Source of the DNA: Nemophila menziesii | Lineage: Eukaryota; Streptophyta; Magnoliopsida; Boraginales; Hydrophyllaceae | NCBI GenBank assembly: GCA_029959085.1 | Contig: JARWIR010000016.1 | Span: 9,593,441-9,657,440 of the forward strand | Reading direction: 5' to 3' | DNA length: 64,000 nucleotides | Shown here: positions 23,854 through 36,386 of the stretch, piece by piece | Layout: every line of letters starts with the position of its first letter | Position numbering within the stretch: the first letter of the stretch is position 1 | The notes under the pieces: model-generated | Database searches by the model: none | What the model saw: only the letters and a program-made list of their open reading frames with translations | Told to the model about the DNA's origin: nothing | Made by a program: the position numbers and the translations under genes

Positions 23854-25842
23854 TGTGATAAAAAAATAGATAAAATAAGTGCAAAAATAAACACCGTAGG
23901 TTGAGCACGGTTCTGCAAGTATACATGACGTATGCAACTTTTACTGATAAATAAGATTCGTTTCTTAAAGACTACGTAGGTTATAGAGAACTTATGCAAA
24001 TTATCAAGTGCAAATATGAAAGCTAGAATTAATAATACGCAGGAAATTAAAAACAAAGAGATTTTTATTTGGTTTTGTAAATAGAAAATTAAACTAATAA
24101 ATTAAAGACAGAAAATTAAATGCAAAGAGAAGAAAATAGTATGAGAGTTTAGCTCGAGAAATTAGAAAGTAATCCCCACTAGCCTTGTTTATTCTAAACA
24201 TGTAAGGGTGAATCATGTAGTATTGCAATAATCGGGATTCTAAGTTCCTACCTACACACGGAGTACGAATAGATAGACTATATCACAACCACGAGGTGAC
24301 CTTAAATAGGGTTATCCTACGCTACTAGGTTCCTAAGCAGATATTTCCTTCAATTGGTGATATGGTGATTAAAACAAACCCTAATGATTATCTAGTTAGG
24401 CTGGTGTTGTCAGGACCAATTCCTTATTCTAGACGTTATGTGGTGTTTACATAGTTAAACACCCCTTCCGGGCGACCATCTGACTACTATTAAGGTAATC
24501 CTATACGTAGGCCTCCTCAAGGAATACAAACAATAAATCAAAGCACATAAACAGAGAATAAAACATGAATTCAAATTAAATAGGCTGGAATCCCAAATTA
24601 GATAGATTTAAAACAAGAACTAGGGTTCATACATATATACTAAATCTCAAGCTAAAATTATTTAGTTCATACTAAAGAAAGAAAAGAAAACAATTACAAA
24701 TTTGAAGGATGAAGAAGACATGATATGGTGTTCAGCTCCTTCCAAACTTCTCTTCTTGTGTTGTAAGCTTCCTCTTGGCTCAAGGTTTGCCAAGGATGTA
24801 TTTCTTCTAACTACAGGGTGTATTTATAGGGTATAGGAAACCCTAAAAAAATTTCTTGGAGTGGAAGACAAGTAACTTGGACTCTAGCCCAACTCAAATT
24901 CCTAACCCTAAAATATAGAAAAGGTAAGATTCTGGTGCTATTTTGTTTTGGTTGTAACTCCTTCAATAATTATCCGTTTGACGCGTTCCAATAGACGAAA
25001 CTGGTCGTCTCGAAAAGCTCTATAACTTTGATTAAGATCATTCTTCCAAATTCCTAGCCAATCTTGAGTTATGATCAATTCTATGGTCGTAGCTGCTGGA
25101 ATTCATATTTATTTGGCAACTTTTTTTTTTTTTTTTTTTTGATCGGCAAATCAAAACTTTTCATTAATAAACTCAACAAACCATGTTCTTTACAACTTTT
25201 CAAGCCTACTTACTAAAAGCCCATTTAGACATTACATTATACTTTAATCAAATCAATTAAAAAAATACAATTACAAGAGGCCCACTACTAAGGCTCATTC
25301 ACTAATTTTTCTAGGACTACTCTTGCACTTCTTCCTTTTAACTTTAAACATTGTAATCTAGCATATATCATCACCTTTGTCTCCTTCTCTAACATCTCTT
25401 CATTTCGCATTAAGCTCCCGTGACTTCTACCATTCCTTTCACTCCATATACAATACACAAACGAAGTAACAATTAAGCTTGCAACACTTTGGATCTCTTT
25501 GTTCTGAATCTGCAGAAGCACATTAATTAAAGAATGAGCCTTTATTTGGCAACTTTATCTTTTTCTTTTTCATATTTCTTTCCTTTATCTCCAATTTCCA
25601 TGTTTATTTTCTTTCCCTTATATCTTAGAATTGATTTGGCATCTAATTAATTACCATATATCTTTAAATCTCACAATCAACAAACAATAAAACTCAATAT
25701 GCTCTAAAAATAATAAATAATCAAATCAAGACACGAAATAGGAAAGTGTACTAAATCGTGAGAAAATCGACCTATAACCTAATAAATACACCTAAATGAT
25801 GTATCCAACTAAGATTAAATCATCACAAATAGGGAGACATCA
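23854..25842 (-). repeat. 5' LTR of Athila element B
   Basis: Read on the minus strand it starts TGATGTCTCCCTATTTG and ends ATCACA, matching the ends of LTR A. A TATA box (TATAAATA) lies at 24821-24828. It is interrupted by a 5'-truncated LINE at 25124-25540. Without that insert it would be about 1.55 kb. Confidence 0.78.
25124..25540 (-). mobile_element. 5'-truncated LINE inserted in the Athila B LTR
   Basis: A poly-T run at 25121-25140 is the reversed poly-A tail. A 16-bp target duplication (TTTATTTGGCAACTTT) flanks the insert at 25108-25123 and 25541-25556. The minus strand encodes the LINE ORF2 C-terminus (SFVYCIWSERNGRSHG ..., stop about 25288), related to the end of the LINE at 1-4594. 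Only the last few hundred bases were copied, the common outcome of incomplete reverse transcription. Confidence 0.9.
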
Positions 25843-25874
25843 TTTACTTACTAAATCTTTAATCACCCTTATCG

Positions 25875-28060
25875 AACACAAAGTTACATAGAACAAGATT
25901 CAAGGTATACAGATTACTCGCAATTGTCCAATCATATCTCACCTTCTTTTTGTAGATGATTCGTTGTTCTTTCTTCACTTGCTGGACATGATTTAGAGGA
26001 GTTCCAGGAATGTATGGATACGTATTTTAGGTGTTCAGGTCAACGAGTGAACTTTAATAAGTCGGTTATTTTCTTTAGTAGACAAACTTCGGAGCAGATC
26101 AGAAAACAAGTTACATATACGCTTCAAATTTCCGAGGTCCATGATTTGGGGAAATATCTTGGTATACTATTGTGCCTTAAACGATCAAAGGTGGAAATGT
26201 TACAATGGATAGCGGATAAAGTTTTTATCATAGCAGAGGGCTGGATCGGGAAACTTCTCTCAGAAGGTGGCAAAGAGGTGTTGATTAAGGTTGTCTTTCA
26301 GGCTATTCCTACCTACGCAATGTCTATCTTTTCATTCCCAGTGGGTATTTGTAAAAATTTGGCCTCTATTATTGCACGTTTTTTGTGGAACTCATTGGAA
26401 AAAAGGAAAATACACTGGCTTGATTGGGAAAAGATGACGGCTGCAAAGATCCTTGGAGGCATGGGATTTCGGGACATGAACAGGGATAACACATCACTAC
26501 TCGCAAGGCAGGCGTGGATATTACTCCTGTACCCGGAGACTTTAGCGGCCAAGGTATTTAAAGGGATCTATTTTCTGAATAAGGATTTTTTAGAAGTTAA
26601 ACTGCGACAGAGTAGATCATGGTCATCGGCTAGTATTTTTGAAGGATGGGACTTGCTGGTCAAAGAGGGTTTGCTGCAAATTGGTAATGGAGAGTCTACT
26701 AGGATTTGGGATCATAAATGGTTACTTTCTGGACGAACTAAAGACAAACCTAACAATGCAGCAATGGATACTATAGATCAGCTTATGAAGCATCACATTG
26801 ATGAACGGGACTGGGAAATGATTGATGCGAACATCCCGGGGCCGGTCAAAGGAGAAATCGCTAGATTTCCACTGTTAACAAGGGGCAACATGATATTTTT
26901 ACATGGCCACACACCCACTCTGGAGAGTATACTACTAAGTCTGGGTACAAAACTCTTACACGAGAATTTCACTTGAACGATCAACAATCATCGGCACAAG
27001 GTCAAATACATAAGACGAATCTCTGGACTAAAATATGGAAATATAACGTTCCTAGCAAAGTGTTGAATTTTGCTTGGCGAGCCTGCTGGAACATCTTGCC
27101 TACATTGGCTAATTTATATGACAGAAAGTGTACTTAGAACAATTGGTGCACTTGGTGTGAGGAACAAACTGAAACTACCATTCACTTACTTTTAACGTGT
27201 TCTTTTGGAGACAGGTTTGGGCGAGTTCTGCTCTTCAGATCCGCATACCAGAGACATCACCACTGAATCTGGGGGATTGGTTCTTACTTATTACTGAGAT
27301 GGCAGATAAGTCAACCTGGGACATTATAGTGGTCACATCTTATATCCTTTTGCTTCTTTGGCAAATTTGGAAGCATAAAATGAAATGCTTACACGAACAG
27401 GGGTTACTTGATGATAATACAGTTATTAATGCCACCAATGCCTCTATGAAGGACCCTTTTGGACAAAATTGGATGGATATTTTACCTAGGGTTGACAGTG
27501 AACGGCTAACAGGGGAACAAGTCACATGCAGTTTCCATACTCCTCCAAGTACACAAATTTTATACACATGTGACACCCATTTTACGCAGGGATCGGAGTA
27601 AAGCGGGATTGGACTTCTCAGAAGGGATTTTTTCGTCCAACACACAACAGGTTTTTTCCAAGAGTGTGTGGACGAACTCAGCAATGGAAGGGGAAGCGAT
27701 TGCGGTGCTCGAAGCCGCTTATATGGCTAAACAAGAAACGTCTAAGAAAACGACGATCTGCTCGGACAACCTTGATTTGATTCAAGGTATCAGATCGCTG
27801 CCAGCAGCGTGGTGGAAAGTCAAGCAGTACATTAAGAGAATTCGGGCTATTTTGGGTGAGCATAGGGACATGCTCTTTATGCATATCCCGAGACGGAGCA
27901 ATGGTTTGGCGGACAGAGCTGCGCTGATTGCTAGACAGCGAGATCGAGGACAACATCTTTCGATGCAACTGACGGCTAGATTTGGGCGACTGGGTATTGG
28001 TTGATTAATACCGCTTTTATCGTTTGACTGGTCGGAACAAAATAACACCGCAGAGCATCA
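25875..28060 (+). mobile_element. LINE remnant with C-terminal RNase H domain
   Basis: The left edge lies a few tens of bases from the outer end of Athila B's LTR, so Athila B may have cut this LINE. Contains the second half of RT, zf-RVT and RNase H. No clear poly-A tail ends it; I place the right edge just after the RNase H stop, where sequence similarity to LINEs fades. It lies just upstream of the Tubby-like gene. Confidence 0.75.
25897..28004 (+). pseudogene. LINE ORF2 C-terminal half: RT - zf-RVT - RNase H, broken
   Basis: Seen in order: the RT active site as FVDDS (about 25950), GQRVNFNKSVIFFS, LGKYLGILL, ILGGMGFRDM and RIWDHKWL. A frame change near 26930 leads into zf-RVT (VLNFAWRACWNILPT; CTWCEEQTETTIHLL). 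The RNase H part (about 27680-28004) has MEGEAIAVLEAAYMA, CSDNLDLIQGI and HIPRRSNGLADRAA, giving the acidic and His/Asp residues of that fold. Many stops lie in 27130-27600. This is the plant LINE subgroup with an added RNase H, unlike 1-4594. Inactive. Confidence 0.82.
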
Positions 28061-28139
28061 CGGATTTTTTTGGTAAAATATTGATTAAATTTAATCTTAA
28101 AATTTATTAACAAACCAATATTAAACTGTCCTAAAGTTA

Positions 28140-29040
28140 CCCACTAGGCACGTATTTTGTTCTTTAACTTCCCATAATCTTCTTCTCAACCGTACCAAAT
28201 CTAACAATAAAAGAAGGTCTAGAGAGAGAAGAACACAAAGGAGAAGTTCTTGTGTGTGAGAGAAAGAGTTCGTTGAAATATCTTTAATCCAAAAGAGGAT
28301 CTGGTTACTATTTCTACTGTTCACCATGTATGAAGCTTACCCATAACTTCAACATCCCCAAAAATTAAAGGTTAGATATATTCAATCTTTTTTCTTTATT
28401 TTGAATTTCACTTAATAAATGATTTCTTGAATTTTGTAAACCGTTTTAACTTTAATTTTCTGTACATTTTTGGTGATGTAAGGGTTTGATTTAAAGGTGA
28501 GTTATGAAAATTTTCTTAGAAATGTGTCGAAAATTGGAACTTTAATTTAGGTTTTGCTTTGCTAATGTAAAATTCTTTCATAGAAGTAAAGAATTAATAG
28601 GCTATTCGCTGACTGATGTTTGTTGCTCCGTGATTGTCTTGTATTTTGAGTAATTTCAATCGGTGAATTAGAAGTAAAGGTTATGCTCTTCAATTAGGAG
28701 TTTAATTTGTAGTTTTATGGTTATCTCTGTTTTTTAGGTGGAAAATTTCAATTTCTAATACGAAAAATATAAAAAACAATTTTCTATTGATAATTATATA
28801 TGCTTTTGCAGATTTATAGTTAAAGTAATAAGCTTTTCCTGTATAGGATCTTAGGGGTAGTTTTTAATTTTTTAAAATCTCTCTGTAGTGTCCTTTTGTG
28901 GTTCCATGTGAAGGAATCTTCTTTTCTTGCAATATGCACTCCTTTATAATGAAGTTATTCTTCAACACTTGTGTATACAGATACAGATATCAAGGATTTG
29001 AGTAAAAATATAAGTTTATGCACACCTATAATAGAATAAA
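28140..29040 (+). promoter_or_regulatory. Probable 5' UTR and leader intron of the Tubby-like gene
   Basis: A GA-rich stretch with several AGAGAGA/GTGTGAGAGAAAG blocks (28215-28268), then ATG at 28326-28328 opening a six-codon upstream frame (MYEAYP). Donor candidates GTTAGA (about 28371) and GTGAGT (about 28497), acceptor candidates TATACAG and ATACAG around 28980-28986. A leader intron is common in plant Tubby-like genes. The transcription start is not determined. The LINE RNase H end lies only about 200 bases upstream of the GA-rich block. Confidence 0.45.
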
Positions 29041-30442
29041 ATGTCTTTCCGAAGCATAGCACGTGATATAAAGGATAGTATCGGAAGTTTATCAAGAAGA
29101 AATTTCGAAGTGAAATTATCTAATCATCGTAGAGGAAAATCTCATAACGCAGTTCATGAATTACACGATCATTTAATAGTTATTCAAAATAGTTGCTGGG
29201 CAAATCTTCCACCTGAATTACTTCGCGATGTAATTAAAAGATTAGAAACAAGTGAAAGTACTTGGCCTTCTCGTAAACACGTAGTTGCATGTGCTTCTGT
29301 GTGTAAATCTTGGAGAGATATGTGTCATGAACTTGTTCAAAGTCCTGAATTCTCTGGAAAACTTACTTTCCCCATTTCTCTTAAACAAGTAAGTCTTTTT
29401 CTTTTCTTATTCTCATTCTCCTTTTTTAATTATTTTTAATTATTTTTTACAGCCAGGTCCTCGAGATGGAACGATTCAGTGTTTTATCAAAAGAGATAAA
29501 TCTAATATGACGTATCATCTTTTCCTTTGTCTTAGCCCCGGTAAGTTTAAGTTAAAGTTATACTCACTCAATAGTCTCTGAGTCTGTTTTGTTAATGCAG
29601 CTTTATTAGTGGAGAATGGTAAGTTTTTATTATCGGCAAAGCGTAGTAGAAGAACTACATGTACGGAGTATGTAATATCAATGAATGCAGAACATATATC
29701 ACGATCAACAAATACATATATAGGAAAATTAAGGTCTAATTTTCTTGGTACAAAGTTTATTATATATGATACACAACCACCCTACAATACATACAATACA
29801 GCTCATGTGTCAGCACCTGGTCGTACAAGTCAAAGATTCTATTCGAAAAAAGTATCTCCGAAAGTACCTAATGGGAAATACAATATCTCGCAAGTTTCGT
29901 ATGAGTTAAACGTACTTGGAACAAGGGGCCCACGAAGAATGCATTGCGCAATGAATTCAATCCCGGCTTCATCTCTTGAGCCCGGTGGGTTTGTACCGGG
30001 TCAACCCGAGCTTGTGCAACGTTCACTTGAAGACTCGTTTAGAAGTATTTTCGATAACTCAACTGAGTTTGGTAGTGCTCGGTTTTCGGATATCCTGGGC
30101 CCACACGAGGAAGAAGAGGAGAGGCCGTTAATTCTTCGTAATAAACCACCTAGGTGGCATGAACAGTTACAATGTTGGTGTTTGAATTTCCGAGGGAGAG
30201 TTACTGTTGCATCGGTTAAGAATTTTCAGTTAATCGCTGCTACACAGGCTACAACAGGTCCGGGTCAACCGAGTCAACCGAGTCAACCGGGACAACAACA
30301 ATCGGATCAAGATAAGATAATATTACAATTTGGGAAAGTGGGAAAAGATATGTTTACGATGGATTATCGATATCCTTTATCTGCATTTCAGGCATTTGCG
30401 ATATGTTTGAGTAGTTTTGACACAAAATTGGCATGTGAATAG
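29041..30442 (+). CDS. TLP: Tubby-like F-box protein
   Basis: Three coding exons: 29041-29388, 29453-29540, 29601-30442, all with GT-AG introns of 64 and 60 bases. Splicing gives 425 residues, inside the usual range for plant Tubby-like proteins. N-terminus [20 protein letters not shown], then an F-box (about residues 54-100: [15 protein letters not shown] ... SVCKSWRDM). The Tubby barrel runs from about residue 117 to the end, with [35 protein letters not shown], signature 1 ([14 protein letters not shown], about 341-354) and signature 2 ([16 protein letters not shown] at the very C-terminus). [16 protein letters not shown] linker is species-variable low complexity. Role known for the family: the F-box recruits SKP1/SCF, and the barrel binds membrane phosphoinositides and can release to the nucleus. 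No stop, frameshift or lost splice site; it looks functional. Confidence 0.95.
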
Positions 30443-31040
30443 AAGATAGTATAATATAGTTGGTAATCTATCTTTTTCAAAGTTTTAATTTTATTTTACT
30501 TTTATGTGGGTTGTTGTACGTTGCTTAAGGATGATACTATATTATAAGAATTATGATGTATTGTGTTGTAGATTCATTCAATTTAAATGTATAAGATAAG
30601 GAGATGTTTATGTCAGTTAGTTAATTAAAAGGGAGTGATGATTTGACATTTTATCACAGTTTGCCTCAATTTGGTGGTCTTGATGCTTAATATAGTTATT
30701 TTAGGACGGCTAAAACTCAGTTGGTGGAGTTGGGTCATTGTTTGGGAAACTTTTGGAATGTAATGAAATATATATGAAAATTTTGGTTCATTTAATATTT
30801 ACTCCAAGATAGCTTGCGTGGGTTGAACTCTAAATCGTTGCGTGTGAAGACGCATTGAAAGCACCACATCGTTCGTCAACTGTTTTGTTTTGTTCAAAAG
30901 AAGTATAATTATATAACTAAATAAATATAAATATAAATACAAAATACCATCTAGATAACATGTAATATTTCGACCAAAAAGTTTAACTAACATGTAAAAA
31001 CAACATAAAATGTTACATTATCCAAAAATTTATCATACTC
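30443..31040 (+). other. 3' flank of the Tubby-like gene
   Basis: AT-rich sequence with T-rich stretches directly after the stop, suitable for a 3' UTR. No other gene seen. Confidence 0.5.
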
Positions 31041-31147
31041 TTTTTTAAATACATATGAGAGCCACTTTAGACTTGAAATCATTTTGACTCTAATAAAATT
31101 CGATTTAACGATCTTTTAATCTCTGCGCAATAATCTAACCCTCTATA
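31041..31147 (-). repeat. Degenerate tRNA-derived SINE
   Basis: Matches the better SINE at 36387-36510 over its whole length (ACATATGAGAGCCACTTT ... ATCATTTTGACTC ... ATCTAACC), with about one change every five bases. The promoter boxes are eroded, so it is inactive. Confidence 0.7.
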
Positions 31148-31649
31148 TATTTCATGATGAAAAAACCTGAGAACCAATTCCAATTATCCTATGCTATTTT
31201 CCGCTAAAACATCAAAAAAGACTCATTCAATCTCTTTAAAGATAACAATAAGCTAAATACTCGATAAAGAAAGATCCTGAGAAATTTAAAGAGCAAACAA
31301 TGTGGTTCGCATCGTTCTAACCCTCTAAGGGATTAAAAATTGTAAGACAATATGCGTAAAGAATTGTGATATTACTATTATCTAGTATTATAACAACCTT
31401 GTAAGTCTCTAAAATAGCAACAAACCACCCCACCCCCCTCTTCCATCCCACCACTCACTTCCCCCTTTCACATCGATAATTTGCTCTTTTCTGACGTGAC
31501 CATATGCAATCTCTTATCATGGCTCAAAGGTGCAACCGCAATGCCAATTGGTTTAGAATTCAATGATATGAAACACACACAAAAAAAATCTCTTTTATCC
31601 TATATAATTTTAAAATTTATACACTTAATTATTATAACATATGCCTAGC
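31148..31649. other. Intergenic, nothing recognised
   Basis: AT-rich; includes a short C-rich run near 31424-31440. No ORF or repeat identified. Confidence 0.5.
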
Positions 31650-31975
31650 AACTGGTCTTTAAACAAGTTGAATCTTCGGACAACCTTGAGCTTACTCAAG
31701 GTATTGAACAAGTGTCAGCAACTAGTTGGAAAAGCAGTTTGATGTTGAGGAATATTAGACGAATGGCGAAAAGGTTGGAGTTATCAGTTTCAAGCATATC
31801 TGTCGGCATTTGAATACCTGTGCGGATAAGCTAACAAAAAAGGCGAGGCACACGGATAAAGCAACGACTGAAGATGTAATAAACGTTCAGGAATATTTTG
31901 ACAAGTTAGGAATTAGTTAATATATTAAGGTTGGATAGTTAAGAAAGTGTGTTTCTTTTTTCAGTCCAAAAAAAA
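31650..31975 (+). mobile_element. LINE 3' fragment (RNase H end)
   Basis: Encodes a broken RNase H C-terminus: SSDNLELTQGIEQVS, then after a frame change CRHLNTCADKLTKKAR, ending in a stop near 31920 and an A-run at 31968-31975. Similar in layout to the RNase H ends at 27.8 and 53.5 kb. 5'-truncated to about 300 bp. Confidence 0.7.
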
Positions 31976-32879
31976 CCGCACACTCATTATTATTATTTTA
32001 ATGGACCTTCCAAAGAAACTATTCTAAATTTTTCAAATTTGTCATCGTGACAAGGACATAAGATGTACTATAATTGATTTATTCCAATCACATTTATCAA
32101 AATCCTCATTTATTTTTAAAATTCAAAATCTAAAGAAAATATTTTCATGACGCTTAATAAAAAATTGCATAATCGTATTTCGTCCAGAATTAACTAACTG
32201 AAAGAATATTGCAAAAATAAATATTCTACATTCTCAATTTGTATATCACAAACTTGATACAATCGAAACTTGAATACATTTCTTATTTTTTGAGATTTGT
32301 TTTAGTTAAGATTGCATTACGACAGATTTAAAGAAAAATACACACCTTTATTAGAAAATTTGAATCACATATTCTTTTTCATAATATGGCCTTAAATTAC
32401 ATATTTAGTGTATTATTGATCATTGTCACAAGTTTCTTTATTCACAAGAACATGATATCTTAATTTAATGATATATTTACCCGATAAAGATAAAGGTAAA
32501 ATAAGTTTGTTATCACGATCAATATTAAAGGTATCGATTCATAATATGTATTAAGTTTGAGGTTTTAAAAATTATTTTTAATGAGATCCTCGTTATATTT
32601 TTTTCATCACTGAAAAAGTTGTGCTACACACTAAATCCCATAGTTAACAATTTTTCTAATAGCATTGATGTTGAATAATTTATTGGTGTTTCCAGGTATC
32701 AATGGAATCTCCCTTCTCCAATTGATGTGTATTCATTTTAGAATGTCTACCTTGCAATGAAATTTTTCATACCTTAGTATTTTTAACAATACTTCCAAAA
32801 AAAATACGTGAGAAATAAATACATTTTATATGTTGAATTTTATAAACTTGGTTAGCTAACAAATCTATATTCATGTATT
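31976..32879. other. Intergenic, nothing recognised
   Basis: AT-rich DNA. Possibly the 3' end of the decayed minus-strand LINE to its right, but no motif is convincing. Confidence 0.4.
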
Positions 32880-34700
32880 GAAAATATCAAAATTCTAATT
32901 TCCCATTCTTATTAGACACCTTAATTTTTTTAATTCTTATAATCTTCTACTCATAGGGAGACAAAGAATAACAAATTTTTAACAAATAACAAGTTGTCAC
33001 TGTTGCACATTATGTAGTGATGTAGGGACCTTTCATAACATCATTATGACATTAATCGTTAATAAGTCCAACAATAGATTCTATAAGAAGAAAAATAGAA
33101 TTGGTGATAACGGAACCCCTTATTTGAGTCCTCTTTTGGTTGAAATTTGGGTAGTAGTTTTCCATCAAAGTTGATTTGAGAAGTAATTGTTGGGATACAT
33201 TTTTTTCCGATTAATCCATTTCTTGTTATAAGAAATGGATCTATTTTTTTGATACTAGTAATAAGAAATCACAACAAACTCGCCCATATGCTTTTGATCT
33301 ATTTAATTCAGTTGTTGCATAATGTCCTTCATATTTCGAGACTTGCAAAAGAAAACAAATCCATAAACAATTCATATATTCTCATGTATGATCCTTCTTT
33401 GATAAATGCAAATTTGATTGGTCATACAATGATACTTGATCAAAGTACTAATGATAATTTGTTGAAATAATTTGTACTTAAAATTGGCACATTCAACTAT
33501 ACTAAAGTTCATGATTGTCTCTTGATTTTCTCCATTAGGAACAAAAGTAAGCAAAGCATGGTTAAAATTTTCAAGAGAATAATAAAGAAAAAATGTTACG
33601 AATCATCATGGAAATATCAACTTTAACAATATGATAGTACTTTTGAAAAAAAACACGAACACATCATTTCTATGAGGTTTAGACTCACATATACTAAAAT
33701 TGTTTGTTTAACTTCTTCCATGGTTGATTTCATAATTAAAAGATCATTCAGTACCTCAATAATTTACATCTAACATAATTAACTGGTTTGAATTTGTTTT
33801 CTTGAATATCCTAACTGTATAATTCTTTATAAAAATTTGCAAGGATAAGTTTCAAACTATCTGGGTCTTCATTCCAAATTTACGATAACCATTGAGTCTC
33901 TCCACTTTGTTCACACTCCGTCATTAAATGTATGTAACATGGGAAAAAAACTAGTTTTCGTATCACCTTCATGTAACCAATTGTATCTAGCCCTGTTAAC
34001 TTATGATTTCTTTTCATTGGTCTGTAATTGCTCTTGGGTTTGAGTGTTTTCTTGATTTTTCTTGTAAATTTTACTCAGTACATTCTCCATTTATAAGTTA
34101 AAGAGTTATAATGTATGTTTGTGAATAATCCCCCAGTTAGTTCGCAATGTCTTTTAAATCCATCTTACAAGGACAACTACAAACGTTCATAACAAAAACA
34201 TGAATATTCAAGCTTTCACCCGACTCACCCAAAAAACTCTTAATAACACCATCACAAGTAAAGACAGCACACCAAAAAGATTCATATTTAACCATTCAAC
34301 ACTTTTCTAAGCTTTTTGATTTGTTTATATAAAATTGGATATTGATTAGAACCAATCGCATACGGTTAATTATATTAGGCAATGTTGTTAATCATTCTTC
34401 ATCACAAAGTACATTGTCATGTTATTCTTTAACATGTTGATTAGCTTGTCAGCAGTTCAAGCATGTATAAATTATTCCTTATAAAGGGGTTACATTAAAT
34501 TTGATACATTCATTATGTATTTCTATATAATCATTGTTAATATCTACAACTCTAACCTTTTCAAATAGTCGAGTAGCTTCATTGAAGTCCACAACAATAA
34601 CCCATATGTTGTTTGCTTAGTGATGCTTCTGTGGGTGTCTTTAATAATCTACAATACAAATCAAGATAATACCTTCTTATAGAAATATGTTCGTTTATAA
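32880..34700 (-). pseudogene. Highly decayed LINE ORF2 (endonuclease and RT remnants)
   Basis: Minus strand, right to left: an endonuclease-like DFNEATRLFEKVRV (about 34590), FFQKYYHIVKVDISMMIRN (about 33600), FVPNGENQETIMNF (about 33530), and a motif-B-like stretch FDGKLLPKFQPKRGLK followed by GVPLSPILF (about 33130-33190, with one stop). A FADD-like remnant may lie near 32970. Order and spacing fit a plant LINE ORF2. Stops and frame changes occur every few dozen codons, so this is among the older insertions here. Confidence 0.6.
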
Positions 34701-34706
34701 ATGTCA

Positions 34707-36160
34707 TGTTGGACTTAGGATTTTCGGTCAAGTGGAGAACCACTAAAGACTTAGAATTGTCTATTTAAAATACTAAAATCAAACTCACTTGGAGACAGGA
34801 GCGGAGCCAGGATTTTTGTTTGAGGGGGGCCAACGCCCCCGAATTTTTTTTTTTTTCGGTTAATTACATTATGCATCCCTATATTTTAAAAAAAGTACGT
34901 AAAGGTCCCTATATTTTTAAAAGAATGCTATAAAGTCTCTATATTTTGCAAAACACTATATTATTAACTTAGTGTGCATAAATAGGCAAGTCTGTGGTGG
35001 ATAAATGATTGGCTTTATCGGTTTATTAGATGATGGTTAAGCAAATGTGGTACTTACCAGATGTTTTATGGAAAAAATTTAAGAAGGTGAGATATTTTAC
35101 GGAAAGATTACGTATTTCGTAAAAGTTAGGGGAGGCCAAGCAAAAATTTAGAAGCCAATTATGTTATATATATTTTTTTAAATTTTTTTTAATGGTTATA
35201 ATTTTTTTTTTTTAAACTCAGGGGGGTCCATGGCCCCCCCTTACTTGGCTGTGGCTCCGCCCCTGCTTGGAGAAAATGGGGATTTTGATTATATGTATTA
35301 CTTCTACAACAATTGAAAGAATGGTAATAAAGCAAACGATGACTATATATGTAAATTATGGAAAATTAAATTAGGACTTTATATTTTATTATGCTTTTAC
35401 GGTCGTGTTGTCTGATTTTACTTGGTTGTTAAAGGAAGGGGCTCACCTCCACATTGTGCCTTTATTTCTTCCTCAACTTTATCCGAAAAAAGAAGGTAGT
35501 GGATTATTGGTAACAACAAGCAAATATATTGAAAGTCTTTTTTTATTCGAATACTACGTAATAACATGAATCATAATCTATCACTATAAGATATGGTGTT
35601 CAACTCCATGATAAGTAAGAAATAAAATAAGATTTAAATATTGATCTTCTAACCTCTGACCTCCATTATCATGGAATGACCAGTCTATTTATAAAAAAAT
35701 GGGTATAGACAATGTAGGGCTAGTATTCTAATATAATTAGACTTCATTTTGATAAATTTGAATTTATTTTTTCTTTTATCTTCTTTTTGGATCTTTATCT
35801 TCTTTTCTTCCTTATCTTTTCTAGTCTTCTTTTCTTTCTGGACTCTTCTATAAATGACTACTAAAAATACCTAGGTTTCATGAGAGAGAATGCGTTACTC
35901 AATTGAATTTACATGGCTTGTCCAAGTGGGTCATATTTGCACAAGGTCAATCTTCAACTTCTATATTCTCTTTCGTCAATTGCTAAAGTTCCTACTTTCC
36001 TAACATAGATACAATATCTCCATTTTTATGCTTCTTTAAGCGCATATCTTCTTTAGGGGATGGAAAACTTCTTTTGCCTATACATAATTCAGTATAACCA
36101 AATAAAGAGGTAAAATAAATTACATAAAGATCCTATTTAAAATATCGTGTATTTTTTAAA
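34707..36160 (-). repeat. Left (3') LTR of the decayed gypsy element, split by a hAT MITE
   Basis: About 980 bases of LTR plus the 470-bp MITE and its 8-bp duplication. Borders are set by where similarity to 45270-46220 starts (near CCACTAAAGACTTAG) and fades. Confidence 0.55.
34796..35265. mobile_element. hAT-type MITE with CAGGRGCGGAGCCA ends
   Basis: 470 bp. Left end CAGGAGCGGAGCCAGG; right end is the complement of CAGGGGCGGAGCCA. An exact 8-bp target duplication CTTGGAGA sits at 34788-34795 and 35266-35273, the hAT signature. Subterminal GGGGGGCCAACGCCCCC and GGGGGGTCCATGGCCCCCC are G/C-rich inverted blocks. No ORF. Confidence 0.9.
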
Positions 36161-36368
36161 ACATTACAATCCCAAACTGTCTGTTTGATTGTCATCTAGC
36201 AAAGGAAATGACTAAGATATAAGATATTTAAAAGAATGTATTAGGGTGATTACAAAGCATATGAAATAGAAATGTAGGGAAATAATATAAAATAAACGAA
36301 TCTATTAAGCATGTAGTTCTAGAAAGCGGATCAATCTAAGCAAAAAATTCTAACTTCGATAAAAATAG
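36161..36368. other. Interior of the decayed gypsy element, non-coding
   Basis: AT-rich, no feature recognised. Confidence 0.4.
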
Positions 36369-36386
36369 TTAATTAATAGGCCCTTT

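Larger units (their letters stand above)
22046..25842 (-). mobile_element. Athila-type Ty3/gypsy retrotransposon, 5' part (element B)
   Basis: Minus-strand element: 5' LTR (25842 to 23854), primer binding site, and gag up to the start of the protease region, where it stops abruptly at 22046 against the end of element A's LTR. LTRs of A and B are related but clearly diverged, so these are two insertions rather than two ends of one. Simplest reading: A inserted into B, and later loss or rearrangement removed A's left half together with the rest of B. Confidence 0.8.

Noticed and set aside
27340..28048. Antisense frames across the LINE RNase H region
   Set aside because: The sense strand carries the RNase H motifs.
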